A stretch of DNA of 64,000 nucleotides, taken from the NCBI GenBank assembly GCA_032622095.1, contig CP136063.1, forward strand, positions 28,958,987-29,022,986. The letters are read 5' to 3'. Made by a program: the position numbers and the translations under genes. Positions 12,293 through 22,809 of the stretch are shown piece after piece. The stretch's first letter is position 1. The number at the start of each line of letters is the position of its first letter. The notes below the pieces were generated by a model. It made no database searches, had not been told where the DNA came from, and saw only the letters and a program-made list of their open reading frames with translations. The stretch comes from Siphonodentalium dalli. Lineage: Eukaryota > Mollusca > Scaphopoda > Gadilida > Siphonodentaliidae.

Positions 12293-12461
12293 ATGGCGTC
12301 ATATGTAACATTATTTTGCTGTTTCTTGTTGTTTGTAACAAGAAGCCTTCTTTTGAAGATAGGGTTATTAATAATTACATATACAAAAGTCGTAAATAGA
12401 AGCTGCACTCCGGTTTTTGCACGTCATAATCTAGAAAATGACAAGGCAAGTTTTGTGCGAC
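12293..12461 (+). CDS. Possible first exon with signal-peptide-like start
   Basis: An ATG at 12,293 opens a frame that begins MASYVTLFCCFLLFVTRSLL, a short N-terminus followed by a strongly hydrophobic stretch, like a signal peptide or membrane anchor. After about 56 codons the sequence reads CGACAG|GTAAAT, a good 5' splice donor at 12,462, so this may be exon 1 of a secreted or membrane protein. The LINE insertion starts only about 90 bp downstream and would lie in the intron. I recognise no family, and no second exon is identified, so this remains speculative. Confidence 0.25.
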
Positions 12462-12517
12462 AGGTAAATAAAATATGTAGCTTTAATAATATTGTCTCTT
12501 GAACTGTTTATGTTCGC

Positions 12518-12555
12518 TGTTCCATTCTAATAATAAACTTGGGAATGATCGCATG
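12518..12555 (+). repeat. Block D copy 1, left fragment
   Basis: Matches the start of block D copy 2 at 49,138 (AATAAACTTGGGAATGATCG). It is separated from the rest of block D copy 1 (22,810 onward) by the LINE. The last five bases, GCATG, are the target duplication. Confidence 0.75.
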
Positions 12556-12802
12556 TTTTTTTTTTTTTATAATTTCTTTATTCCCATGAAACATCAATTT
12601 TAAACATTACATTACATCAGTATCAATAACAGAGTATAAAAAGTCAAACATGTATACATGGTATTTTGTGTAAACACATTAATGTACATAAATGTGGATT
12701 TACATTTGAATCGTACTAAATTATCTTGTAATGACGGCTGAATATGGTGTATATATGCATTCATTTATATTAATCATAAAATATAGAAACATTTGAAGGA
12801 TG

Positions 12803-13445
12803 TTAGTCTTGTAGGCTGTGGTAAATTGAAGCCCATTTCCCATAAAATTTATCTAGACAATTGTTTGTTTGTGCAATATATCTTTCATTCTGCATGACGT
12901 AATTTATGTTTGCCTTTACTGCAATAAAAGATGGTCTTTGGTTGTTAATTTTACTTTTATATATGGAAAATTTAGTTATTTGGATACACAGGTTGACAAT
13001 AATCTCTGTTCCATTTATTCCAAATATAATATCTATTTTAGAAAATGTGTCTAGTTGTGTTTGACCTGTTGCCACTAGCCATGTATGTAGGCTATTCCAA
13101 ATTTCAGTTACATGTTCACATTCTGTAAACAAGTGGACAATTGTCTCGGCATGGATATTACAGAAAGAACATTTGTCATTATCTATGACTTGTATAATTT
13201 TTAAGAAATGATTTGTTGTAAGGATCCTCTGAAGGATTCTATATTGGAAGTATCTCAGGTTTGTGTCAATTGATGTTTGAAATGGTAGCATATAGTATGA
13301 TTGCCATTGGTCTTCATCAGGCCTGATATTCAAGTATTGTGCCCACTTTATTTTGTTATTAGAGGTTGCATTTATCAAATTTTTATTAAATAATTGGTAA
13401 AATGTTTTGCATCCTTTTTTAATATTATACAGTGAGAGAATGGAC
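12803..13445 (-). pseudogene. LINE ORF2, C-terminal part
   Basis: About 214 residues that continue LINE ORF2 beyond the Harbinger insertion. They include a cysteine/histidine cluster, CSFCNIHAETIVHLFTEC, the zinc-knuckle-like (zf-RVT) region seen at the end of many L1/Tx1 and related ORF2 proteins. The frame is open to its own stop. Excising the 4,500-bp transposon and one AAT copy would leave the frame unbroken between the two parts (ORF2 about 1,271 residues). As it stands this piece is not expressed with the catalytic domains. Confidence 0.88.
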
Positions 13446-13448
13446 AAT

Positions 13449-13588
13449 GGCTGCGGACACACGTATCACAGTTTCGATGGCATAGTAGGTGTGACAATTA
13501 ATTATGGTGCAATATTGGTGACACTTGGTCGTCATATTTCTGTGCCATAGTGAGCCATGTCGCCCGCCGCACATTCACACAATGAGTC
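13449..13588 (+). repeat. Harbinger left inverted repeat
   Basis: The outer 61 bp (to 13,509) match the inverse of 17,888-17,948 with one mismatch (T/C at the CGTAYCACAG step). A second conserved block, ATGTCGCCCRCCGCAYATTC, gives a total imperfect repeat of 140 bp. Confidence 0.92.
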
Positions 13589-13836
13589 TTTTCCAAGCTC
13601 TATCAGCGTCGAGATCGACATCTCAATGATTTATCTAACCGAATGTCTTGTCGCTGTTGATCTTTACTCAACACGCAATGTTATATTTTAATGCTAACAC
13701 ACAAGTCCACTTGATAACTTAATGAATACCTTGTTTCTGTCAACAGTCATGATTGTTCTTACTAAGAACAAATCACCGGTGTAATTTCTCAGCATATATA
13801 AAAGTGGGTCAAACATTGCGATCAGTTATAAGTGTT

Positions 13837-15449
13837 ATGTCGCGTTCACATGTACGGTCGAATGATGATACGTTGTTGGCCCTTGTGGGTCTGGGCACGT
13901 TACTATTGGGAGAACTGGAACGAACAAAACGACATCTAAATCGTAAGTGCTGGACAAAACCAATGAACTCCACCCTAGAACGGAACCGGTATGGAATTTC
14001 TCACAGTCTACTGCAGGAATTAGAAGACGCGGATGAGAAAGAATTCACCAACTTCACGAGGTAAATATAAATGTTTATGTTGATAGGTGCATATTACCAG
14101 GAGAGTATTACTATTGAGACATAACCATTTCACATGGGTGGACAATATAAAATATATTATAGGGTGAGTTGATGGCTGGTGCCACAGTCCCATGATGTAC
14201 ATAGTTCCAGTGCCACCGGGGGCCTATACATTACAACGCATCGTGCGAATGTTCTTGGGTGAGAATGCGTGCGTATTTGCAGTAAAGTTATTTTGGCATT
14301 CTGTGTTTTCGGCGTCTGTGTCTTCTGCGTCGTTTTCAGCGTATAAAATATGGCCCATTCTATGATTGCATATGGGAGGGGGTGATAATTTGTCAAAATA
14401 TGTTATGAGCTACTTTACATGGTGTTTTCTTTTTTCTTCAGGCTGAACAAGTCGGAGTTCCATACCGTATTGCAAAAAGTGACCCCATTGATTGCGAAAC
14501 AAGATAGTTATGAGATCAGCGTTGACTCCATATGAAAAACTTGCCACAACACTCAGATTTCTTGCTACAGGGGAAACGTACACAAGTCTACACTTCACTT
14601 CCAGAATCGCCAGATCAACCATTGGTGCGTTTATTCCGGAAGTTTGTGATGCTATTTACGACACTCTACAGGGAGATTTCTTGAGAATGCCCGAAAACAA
14701 GCAAGAGTGGTTGCTCCACGCAGATAACTTTGACAAAATGTGGCAGTTTCCTCATTGCTTGGGTGCAACACATTGAAATTCGGAGGCCGTCTGACAGTGC
14801 ATGCGATCATCGGAACTATAAGGACTACGAGAGCATTGTTCTGATGGCTGTAGTTGATGCAACGGGAAAATTTATATGTTATGATCTGGGATCACCAGGG
14901 AGTAGTGCTGATGGTGGCATTTTCAAGGACAGTGGGATGTGTGATATACAGCAGAACTTCCCAGATGCTAGTCCACTTTCCAGTCCTAACAGAACACTGA
15001 GCATACCGTATTTCCTTGTTGGTGATGACGCTTTCGCATTAAGCAATCACCTAATGAAGCCGTATCCCCATCGAACAGCCATTGGTGATCAGAAAGTTTT
15101 CAATTACCGACTTTCGAGGGCACGTAGGACCGTCGAGTGTGCATTTGGTGTTTTGGTGGCTAGATTTAGAATACTTCTAGGGTCCATACAGTTGGACACC
15201 GATAACGTGAATCGGGTAGTCCGTGCATGCATTGCTCTTCACAATTTTCTTGGGAAGGATGCGGATTTAGGTGTTTCGCAGAGCGGATGTTTACGATATG
15301 CTGAACATAATGCACAGTTGACTGCAACTGGAGATATTGGAGATTCGACAACTGTTCCGAATGTCGATGCTCGTGAAGTGAGGGACGAACTCAGTGACTT
15401 TTTTTTTGATGAGGGTGCGCTCCCTTTTCAGTGGAGTCTTATTGAGTAA
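13837..15449 (+). pseudogene. Harbinger transposase (HARBI1-like), disabled
   Basis: Exon 1 (13,837-14,060) ends EEFTNFTR-like (here DEKEFTNFTR) at a GT donor (GAG|GTAAAT). A 381-nt intron ends TTTTTTCTTCAG at 14,441, and exon 2 continues LNKSEFHTVLQKVTP. Family landmarks follow: LRFLATGETYTSL, IPEVCDAIYDTL, FDKMWQFPHCLGA, EIRRPSDS, YKDYESIVLMAVVDA, VGDDAF (second Asp), and RRTVECAFGVL (the Glu). Two lesions are visible. A one-base frame change lies near 14,504-14,512. At about 14,768 some 11 nt are missing, which shifts frame and removes the IDGK segment with the first catalytic Asp. The DDE transposase is therefore dead. Enzymes of this type cut and paste the element with help from the Myb-like partner. 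Confidence 0.9.
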
Positions 15450-15679
15450 TAATTATTATGTGCTTGCAAAATTCAACACTCGATTTAATGAGATTAAACT
15501 ATAAACTATGTTTTATAATGTGTGCGGTTTATGTGTATAGTCGTGTAGTCCCAGTAATATGCCATATGTAAATATTTCGCTGCTTAAATGTAGGTGTCAT
15601 TGAACTCTTGACAATTGTTTTGGTAGTTTTGAAATATTTTTCAAATGACTAATATTAACATGTACTGATATATGATTAT

Positions 15680-15833
15680 AAGGAATGACTTGCTGGTTGA
15701 TTGGGGTCATTGGTTTTGACCGGCAGGGTAGTTAAACAAAGTTCGTTTGAATCATTTTGGGATTCACACACTTTATTTAATTACTCTGCCGGTCAAAATC
15801 CAATGATCCCAATCGATCTGCAAGTCGTTCCTT
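15680..15833. repeat. Foldback element inside the Harbinger
   Basis: Two inverted arms of about 56 bp (starting AAGGAAYGACTTGC and including TTGACCGGCAG) are separated by about 42 bp. It lies just after the transposase stop codon. It could be a nested MITE or a structural part of the element's 3' region. No clear target duplication was seen. Confidence 0.7.
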
Positions 15834-15961
15834 GAGTAACGTATTTACCAAGCTAATTTATCCCCGGAACAACTGTTCTTAACATTAATATATGTGGTTC
15901 CGGCGTGTATGGGTGTGTTTATAAGTTATCTTTTCTGCGTATGTCCAACTTCGAATGTTGA

Positions 15962-15986
15962 CCCCCCCCCCCCCCCCCCCCCCCCC
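15962..15986. repeat. Poly-C tract, 25 bases
   Basis: An uninterrupted C run between the two Harbinger genes. The exact length in the real genome is uncertain, because such runs slip in sequencing. Confidence 0.8.
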
Positions 15987-16574
15987 GAGTCCGATATGAA
16001 AGATCAAAAGTCTTATTTTCTCCATATTTGTTGTTGGAAATATCCACATTACTGTCTATATGCAGTCATCCAATGATGAGATGTCACATGTTAAAACATA
16101 TGTTATGTAAACAGATCAGCAAATTAAGATCAATTTACAAATGGTAACAACAATAAATTAAACCAAAAAAAATTTCGACTTAACATTTGATTAGCTACTC
16201 CATTTGGCGATATGTATGGGATGACTGGCGTGTAACAGTACTGTTTACAAAAGAATGGTGCCAACATGCTATACCTCGTCATCGGAGTTATCAGTATTGA
16301 TAATAAAAAATACTTTTTCCATGTTAATTAATTTTGTTATATTTATTAAATATTTTTATTTTATTTTCCACATTTACTTGAACCCACTGCGACTGCCTTG
16401 TGTCTCTTTTTAACTAGTTGGAATTTTTTACCATCAGTGCGGTCGATTACCATCCACTTCTCCCTATCCCCATGTCAGTGATAAAATGGAATGACACATA
16501 AGAAACTCACGAACGCTCTTTTAATCAATTATCTCAAGACACCAACGAACTAGTTCAAAATCTCAGTCATCAGT

Positions 16575-17531
16575 TCAACAGTCTGGTGTACTAGGGGGTT
16601 GTACGTCCGTGGTGACACATGACTGTCCAGTCGGATAAACATTACCATTCTGCATTCCATTCAGAGAATTATAATTCGATGTGAACATAACATTAGATCC
16701 TTGATTAGATTGTCCATTCATCGAAGATCCAACATTTGGATACGCTGGCACCGTCGGTCCGGAAATAAAAGTTGAAGGGAAACTTTGATTTCCTAGGAAA
16801 TTTTGTAAATAGCTGCTGCTCTCTTCAAAATTATATACAGTGGTTTGTAGCAAAAACTTGAGTCTACGTCGCTTTTCTGCATCCGGACAACGCCTCAGGG
16901 CCATCGCGATGTCTCTACCAAACACATCACATTCATCCTCTTTCTGTGTAACATTATCGGCGATTGTAGCGAATGCCTGGGCTGCTGTGTCCACCCATGA
17001 CGTAGCACCACGCTTCCTTCTCACGTTGGATGTCGACGGTAGCGTCGATTGCACAGAACTGTTATCGTTTGTGTCATTACTGCTGGTAGCAGGCACATCA
17101 GCATCACCTGAAATACTATCCGAGATACTGGCTTGTGTTACATCGGAGTGGTCAGAAACGACGGTATTTGCACGTGTTTGTGGAATGTTAGAATAAGTCC
17201 CTGGTCCGGTCCACAGACTTTCCTCCAGAAAAGAGCATTCCTCAAAAAACTTCCATTTTGGTACATATATATCTTTGGCAGCAACGCCGCTTTTCTTGCT
17301 TTTATTCACCTTTCTCACTTCCTCTCGATACATGGTCCTTAAACTCTGTATTTTACTCTTCAGTGATTTTTCCGATAAACCCGGAATAATCGTGGACAAA
17401 ATTTCCAAAAGTTCGTTATAATCAGCTTTTTTCTTGTTTAGATCCTTGTATAAGTCGCTTTGTTTATTCCATATACTTTCTCTTATCTGCATCGCTTCCA
17501 ACAATTCCGATACAGCTGCATCTGTCCACAT
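16575..17531 (-). CDS. Harbinger MADF/Myb-SANT-like accessory protein
   Basis: An intact 318-residue frame starting at the ATG at 17,531. Residues 1-105 match the MADF-type Myb/SANT fold: an acidic helical start (MWTDAAVSELLEAM), a central LSEKSLKSKIQSLRTMYREE helix, and the closing YVPKWKFFEECSFLEE. A serine/threonine/asparagine-rich linker follows (about 115-175). The C-terminal part has RRCPDAEKRRRLKFLLQT, seen in BESS-like protein-protein modules, and then a glycine/asparagine/serine tail. In PIF/Harbinger elements this second protein binds transposon ends or brings the transposase into the nucleus. It converges on the transposase gene. Unlike the transposase it shows no stops or shifts. 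Confidence 0.85.
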   Translation of the reverse strand: MWTDAAVSELLEAMQIRESIWNKQSDLYKDLNKKKADYNELLEILSTIIPGLSEKSLKSKIQSLRTMYREEVRKVNKSKKSGVAAKDIYVPKWKFFEECSFLEESLWTGPGTYSNIPQTRANTVVSDHSDVTQASISDSISGDADVPATSSNDTNDNSSVQSTLPSTSNVRRKRGATSWVDTAAQAFATIADNVTQKEDECDVFGRDIAMALRRCPDAEKRRRLKFLLQTTVYNFEESSSYLQNFLGNQSFPSTFISGPTVPAYPNVGSSMNGQSNQGSNVMFTSNYNSLNGMQNGNVYPTGQSCVTTDVQPPSTPDC

Positions 17532-17808
17532 GATGTTAGCCTAATTATGCGTAGAATTTAACGTCGCAAAATAAAACACGCAATTGGGGAACTGACTTAA
17601 TACGCGTGAAAATAATATAAGTAGATAAACATGTATTCAGCTCATATCAATAAAAACATGCCACTTGCATGATATGTGAGTGAATAGGTTCAAACACAAT
17701 TATGGACGATCGATCGTGCAATTTTATGTATCGTAGAGAATACAATGTGGCTAAACGTAATGAGTAGAGATCAGCCTTGGTGAAACGCAATGGGTTAATT
17801 GGTCAGTC

Positions 17809-17948
17809 GACTCACTGTGTGAATATGCGGTGGGCGACATGACTTCCTATGCCATATAAATTATGTTGGCCAATTGTCACCAAACTCCACCATAATTAAT
17901 TGTCACACCTACTATGCCATCGAAACTGTGGTACGTGTGTCCGCAGCC
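17809..17948 (-). repeat. Harbinger right inverted repeat
   Basis: Inverse partner of 13,449-13,588. The outer 61 bp are nearly identical and the inner part is diverged, with indels. Confidence 0.92.
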
Positions 17949-17951
17949 AAT

Positions 17952-20900
17952 GTTATATTTGGACCTTCTTCAACTTGTATGACTTCATTTGCGATTTTAG
18001 CACTCCATTCTTTAGGTATTGATTTTTTTATTCTAATTATGTCCATAAATGTTGCCTGTATATTGTATCTTGACTTTAATTGTTCATGAGTGAAGAAATT
18101 ACCATGTTCATTTAGCAAGTCTTTAATATAAACAATACCTTTTTTGTGCCATGGTTTTATATATCCTATTTCAATTTTTGAATTGTGCCATATTGGTTCA
18201 TTTAAAATGTCTTGTATGTATATAGGTTTAATTAAACTATTATATTCAGACCATGTTTTTGCTATATCCTTCCAAAATGGGTTTTTTATTTTATTTATTG
18301 TATTTATATCATTTGCACCACTTTGGAAGTAGAATTCGGGGATATTTTTAGTGAAGAACAAAGTCCATCTATCTGATTTGGTCAATACTCTTTTGATCCA
18401 GGAGATTTTTAGACCTTTTGTATAATTTAATAGATCAATCATTTTTAACCCTCCTTCGTTATATTCTTTTTTTAACATGTTCCTTTTAATTTTTCCTTTT
18501 GGTTTATTCCAAATAAAATGAAAGAAAATATCCTCTATCTCTTTTATTAATGTATCAGCTGGTGTGGGCAATATAGTTAGCAGGTGGGTAATTATTGGCA
18601 CTGTTAGTGATTTGATTACTGTAATTTTGCCTAAAGGTGTTAGTTTTCTCGAGTTCCACATATTTAGTAATCTTTTCATTTTATTTATTTTTGGAATTAT
18701 ATTATCATCAATCATTTTGTTTTGATCAATATTGAATTGTACTCCCAGGGCTGTAAATTTACCATCTGTAATCCAATCAGGGTTGTTTTCCTTACAAAAA
18801 CGTCTATCTGAGTCTTTCATTGATCCTATCCATACAACTTTTGTTTTCTGCATGTTTATTTTCAAGCCAGATATTGTATAAAACCATTCTAGAACTATAT
18901 AGGCTTCTTTCATTGATTGTTCGCTTCCGTCTAGCAATAGGTAAGTATCATCAGCATATTGGGATATTTTAAATTCCTCACCCCATAAACTAATACCCTT
19001 TATCAAGTTATTTTTTCTGATTGCTAATCCAAGAATTTCTACGCACAGGATAAATATATATGGACTTATTGGATCTCCCTGTCTACACCCTCTTTCTAAT
19101 TTAAATCTAGGTGAAAAGTGTCCATTTGTTATCACACTCGCCTCTGAATTGTTTTGAAATAATTTAATCCATCGTTTAATGGACTCTCCGAATTTAAAGA
19201 TATCAAGGACTTTTGATATGAACTGCCAAGAGACTGTGTCAAATGCCTTTTCGAAGTCGATCATCATGATCATTCCTGGAATATTTTGGCTGTTGGTTTC
19301 AAACATAATATCATATATCAATCTTGTGTTTTCCCCTATGAAACGACCTGATATAAATTCTTTTTGATCTTCGTTTATTAAGTAATTTAAGTTATTTTTT
19401 ATCCGTTCCGCTATACAGGAGGAAGCTAGTTTATAAGAGGTATTTAGTAATGTTATTGGTCTCCAGTTCTTTAAGAAACATCTTGGTTTTCCTGGTTTAG
19501 GTAAACATGTTATTATACCCCTCTTTTGTGAGAGTGACAGTTGTTCTGTTTCGTATCCATAATTGATAGAGCGTAGAAGAAAATGGCCTAAGTCTACCCA
19601 AAAAACTTTGAAAAATTCTGTAGTATAACCATCGTCCCCAGGACTTTTGTTATTTTTTGTTTTTTTAAGCGCTTTGACCAGTTCTGTCATTGTGATTGGG
19701 CCTTCACATTTCATAGATTCTGCTTCTGTAAGAGTTGGAATTATACTTAGGTCAATATATTTTGTAATGTTTTCATGACTATAATTTACAGAATTATTTG
19801 CTGAATAAAGTTTTTTATAGAAGTCCTTTTGTCTATTTAGTATTTCCTTTTGTTCTACGATAGTATCATTATTTTCTGTTTTTAATTCTTGGATATTTTT
19901 GTTTACATAGTTTTTATTTTCAAGGTTACAGAAATAGTTTGTTGATTTTTCTCCTAATTCCATCCAATTTGCTCGAGACCGTATTATTATTCCTTCAATT
20001 TTTATGTTTCTAATTTGTTCTAATTCCTTATTTAATGTTTCCAATTGGTTTTGTTTGTTGATGTAATTAGTGGGGTTTATTTTTATTTCCTCTTCAATTT
20101 CCTTTATTTTTTTGTTTAAGTTTAGTTCTTTTTCTGTGTCTTTCTTTTTTTTTTTAGATGCATAATTTATTATTTCCCCCCTAAGGGTCAGTAATAGGGT
20201 TTCCCAAAATAATTGATCATTTATTTTAAATTTTATTTCGCTATTTGGGAAATTCATTACATTTTGGTTATAGGGGGGGCTGGCATATTGGGTTTTCAAA
20301 TCAATAATTGATTGTTTTATTATTTTAATAAATTCTGTGTCTTTTAAAAGGGAATTATTGAATTTCCAGTAACCTCTGCCCTTGTTATGTTTTGATACAA
20401 TCATTTTTATTTTGACGGGTGAATGGTCGGATTTATATTTTGGTAAAATAGTCGAGCTTGAGATGACAGGCATAATATCCTCTGAAACAAGTATGAAATC
20501 CAGCCTGGACATTTTTATTGGATTTTTGTGGTGCCATGTGTATTGGTGTTCATTTTCATTAAAACATCTCCATACATCAACTAGATCTCTTTGTTCTGCT
20601 ATTTTCAATACTTCTTTTCTAGCATTTGGGTTGTTTGTGTTTTTATAATTATATGAATCATGCTCTGGATTTAAAACTAAGTTCCAGTCGCCACACATTA
20701 TAATACTATTATTTTGAAAATTTTCTATTTCATTATTTAGATTCTCGTAAAACTTTGGACAATCTTTATTGGTACCATACACATTGACTAATGTTAATCT
20801 TTTACAGTTTGTTATAGTTAGATCTATTATAATATAATTTCCATTTGGGTCTTCCTTTACTTTATGTATACTATACTCAAAGTTGTTATTAAAAAGTATG

Positions 20901-21121
20901 GCCACCCCCCTTGCATTTGAGCTATAGGTTGTCATTTCGATACGATGTCCCCATTCCGCTTTAATTTTTTGTTTCATTTTATTGTCAAAGTGTGTATCCT
21001 GTAAACATGCAATACCTATTTTTTGTTCTTTTATTTTACTGAATATATCATTTCTTTTAATACGATCGCCAAGACCTCGCACATTCATCGTTACTATACT
21101 AATGTGTTCACCCATTTTCAA
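17952..21121 (-). pseudogene. LINE ORF2, N-terminal part: endonuclease and reverse transcriptase
   Basis: This part encodes about 1,057 LINE residues. Residues 8-240 form an APE-type endonuclease: NVRGLG near 14, QDTHFD near 42, VNVYG near 113, GDWN at 145-148, and SDHSPV at 232-237. The reverse transcriptase follows (about 500-790), with FEKAFDTV, GCRQGDPISP and the catalytic YADD at 722-725. The enzyme nicks target DNA and copies LINE RNA there. The reading frame is open but runs into the inverted repeat of the Harbinger element at 17,948 and stops shortly after, so the protein is truncated. It continues in frame on the other side of the transposon (13,445 to 12,803). Confidence 0.93.
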
Positions 21122-21913
21122 TTATTGAATAATTTTGATATGAAATTTTCAGATATACATGTTGAAGAGATCTTTGTTTATGAATAGAATCTTCATGGAA
21201 ATAAAGCAAAATGTGATTTTTCATAGAATGTGTTTTGCATATATATAAAACAGTGGCATGTATCTCTACCCCTACACTAGGGGAAATGTTAAGCGTTAAG
21301 CTTACATAGATATACATACCCATCACCAGTATAAAACTTCCTGTTGTACTGATCATGCGTCAGGTTGGCGTTTATTTATTTTTTCGCAACCTCAAAACAT
21401 TGAATTTCTTTGGAATCGGGTTTCATTTAGTTTTAATATTATATTTTGTTATGAATATCCATATATATAATATATATATATATAAATACAAATTAAAGAA
21501 ATTTAAATTTGGCTATGGTATTTTATTGAGGTAATTTGTGTTGGAAATATCCTCAAAAACCATTTACCAATCAATTTATATTGTGGCTATTATCAGTTTA
21601 CTACATGTAGTAACATACATACACAATGTTTTATGAGTAGGCCTAGCCATATATAATTTTATGGTATTCATTCATGTTCATTGAAGATATTTGTGTTTCG
21701 AATATTCGATAACTAGTATTTTGACGGTAACCTATGAAACATTATATTTTCAATATTTCAAACACATTTTATAAATACAGTTTGGAAATATAAGTCAGCC
21801 CTATTGTGGTAATGTATTAAACACAAAACAGTCTTATAAGCATTGTCTCGAAGAAACTCGAAGCTCTTATAAATAAACATTGTCTAGAAAAACTCGAAGA
21901 TCATCTGGATCAT

Positions 21914-22714
21914 CTATTCATTTTCGCTTCTCTTTTGCCATCTGGAGTGGATGTCCTTTCTAACCTCGATCCACAGTTCAGTACCTTTTTCCTTCACCCG
22001 CGCGTGGATACTTTCATCTTGTCGGATTTGGTAGGCTATTTGGGCTAAACGTCCTCGCTCTCTTTTCAACTCTGGCGGGAGGTCTGTCCGAACACTCATT
22101 CTGGTTCCTGCCAGCGATTTTCCGGCCTGCAGTATAGACTCCCTCTCGTTCCATTGCAGAAATACCACTATGATTGCTGCTGGCCCTGTGTCAGGTTTTC
22201 TAAGACGGTGTGCGTTTTTTATGGACATATTTGTAGCGAAGTCCTCGTCCAGCTTCATGTCATCTTTTACAAAGGATCGGAAACGTTTCATAGTGGCGTT
22301 CATGGTGGTCTCATGTCCACTGATTCCATAAAATAATAAGTTATATTTTCGTTCTTGAACTTGGGAAGACAGCAGAGATTTTTTCAGATCTAAGATTTCT
22401 TGTTCCATGTTACCTATTTTCGTGGTATTTGTCCGTTGTGTGACTCTTATTCCTTCTACTTCGTACTCTATTTCGTCGATGTTCCTTTTAATAGCGCTGA
22501 TCTGTCCCTTCATATCCTCAAAACCTCGATTTATCTTCACGTTTAAACCGGCATCCATCGATTCGATCAAACGTTTTATGTCGGCGTTAGACACTTCCGG
22601 CGTATTTTCAGAATTTGACGAAGTTTCATTGTCGTTTTCTTCGTTTTTATCACTTGTTGGGTTGATGGCAGCCACCGAGTTCTTTGTACTTCTACCCGGG
22701 ATTGTCTTTGGCAT
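21914..22714 (-). CDS. LINE ORF1 protein, L1 type
   Basis: A 266-residue basic/acidic protein. The N-terminus (about 1-40) is low-complexity and rich in N, S, E and T. Residues about 45-120 have heptad-like spacing and look like a coiled coil (trimerisation in L1 relatives). From about 122 comes an RRM-like region starting with RKYNLLFYGIS, and then a basic C-terminal domain containing MSVRTDLPPELKRERGR. This is the L1 ORF1p (transposase_22) layout. The protein binds LINE RNA and helps form the ribonucleoprotein. The frame is complete, with an ATG at 22,714, and it lies about 790 bp upstream of ORF2 on the same strand. Confidence 0.88.
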   Translation of the reverse strand: MPKTIPGRSTKNSVAAINPTSDKNEENDNETSSNSENTPEVSNADIKRLIESMDAGLNVKINRGFEDMKGQISAIKRNIDEIEYEVEGIRVTQRTNTTKIGNMEQEILDLKKSLLSSQVQERKYNLLFYGISGHETTMNATMKRFRSFVKDDMKLDEDFATNMSIKNAHRLRKPDTGPAAIIVVFLQWNERESILQAGKSLAGTRMSVRTDLPPELKRERGRLAQIAYQIRQDESIHARVKEKGTELWIEVRKDIHSRWQKRSENE

Positions 22715-22809
22715 TTTCGAGGGCTGTCGATTCCTTATTGTGTTAGATTTTTAAATAAATTGAGGAGCCAAAAGAAAAATAAACCTCACGCCGCCATTAA
22801 ACCTTGAAG

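Larger units (their letters stand above)
13449..17948. mobile_element. PIF/Harbinger transposon, 4,500 bp
   Basis: Terminal inverted repeats start GGCTGCGGACACACGTA at both ends: 61 bp with a single mismatch, extending imperfectly to 140 bp. The target duplication is AAT (13,446-13,448 and 17,949-17,951), 3 bp as usual for the superfamily. It holds the two standard genes in convergent orientation: a HARBI1-type transposase (plus strand) and a MADF/Myb-like protein (minus strand). The transposase is disabled. The element lies wholly within LINE ORF2, so it arrived after the LINE. Confidence 0.95.
12556..22809 (-). mobile_element. Full-length L1/Tx1-like LINE (interrupted)
   Basis: A non-LTR retrotransposon on the minus strand: 5' end near 22,809, ORF1 at 22,714-21,914, ORF2 from 21,121 to 12,803, and 3' poly(A) seen as 13 T at 12,556-12,568. 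GCATG target duplications flank it (12,551-12,555 and 22,810-22,814). An uninterrupted site is preserved in the paralogous block at about 49,160-49,185. After subtracting the Harbinger element and its duplicated 3 bp, the LINE is about 5.75 kb. The endonuclease plus reverse transcriptase order and the ORF1 type place it in the L1 superfamily, probably the Tx1 clade. It looks young, because both open frames would be intact but for the insertion. Confidence 0.93.

Noticed and set aside
14730-14776. An additional intron bridging the transposase frames
   Set aside because: No GT..AG pair fits between FPHCLGA and EIRRPSDS, and only about 11 nt are missing, so a deletion is simpler.
15962-15986. 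Poly-C tract as a functional element
   Set aside because: Homopolymer runs are common sequencing-length artefacts and nothing else supports a role.
18144-20648. Plus-strand frames opposite the LINE ORF2
   Set aside because: Antisense shadows of the LINE coding region.
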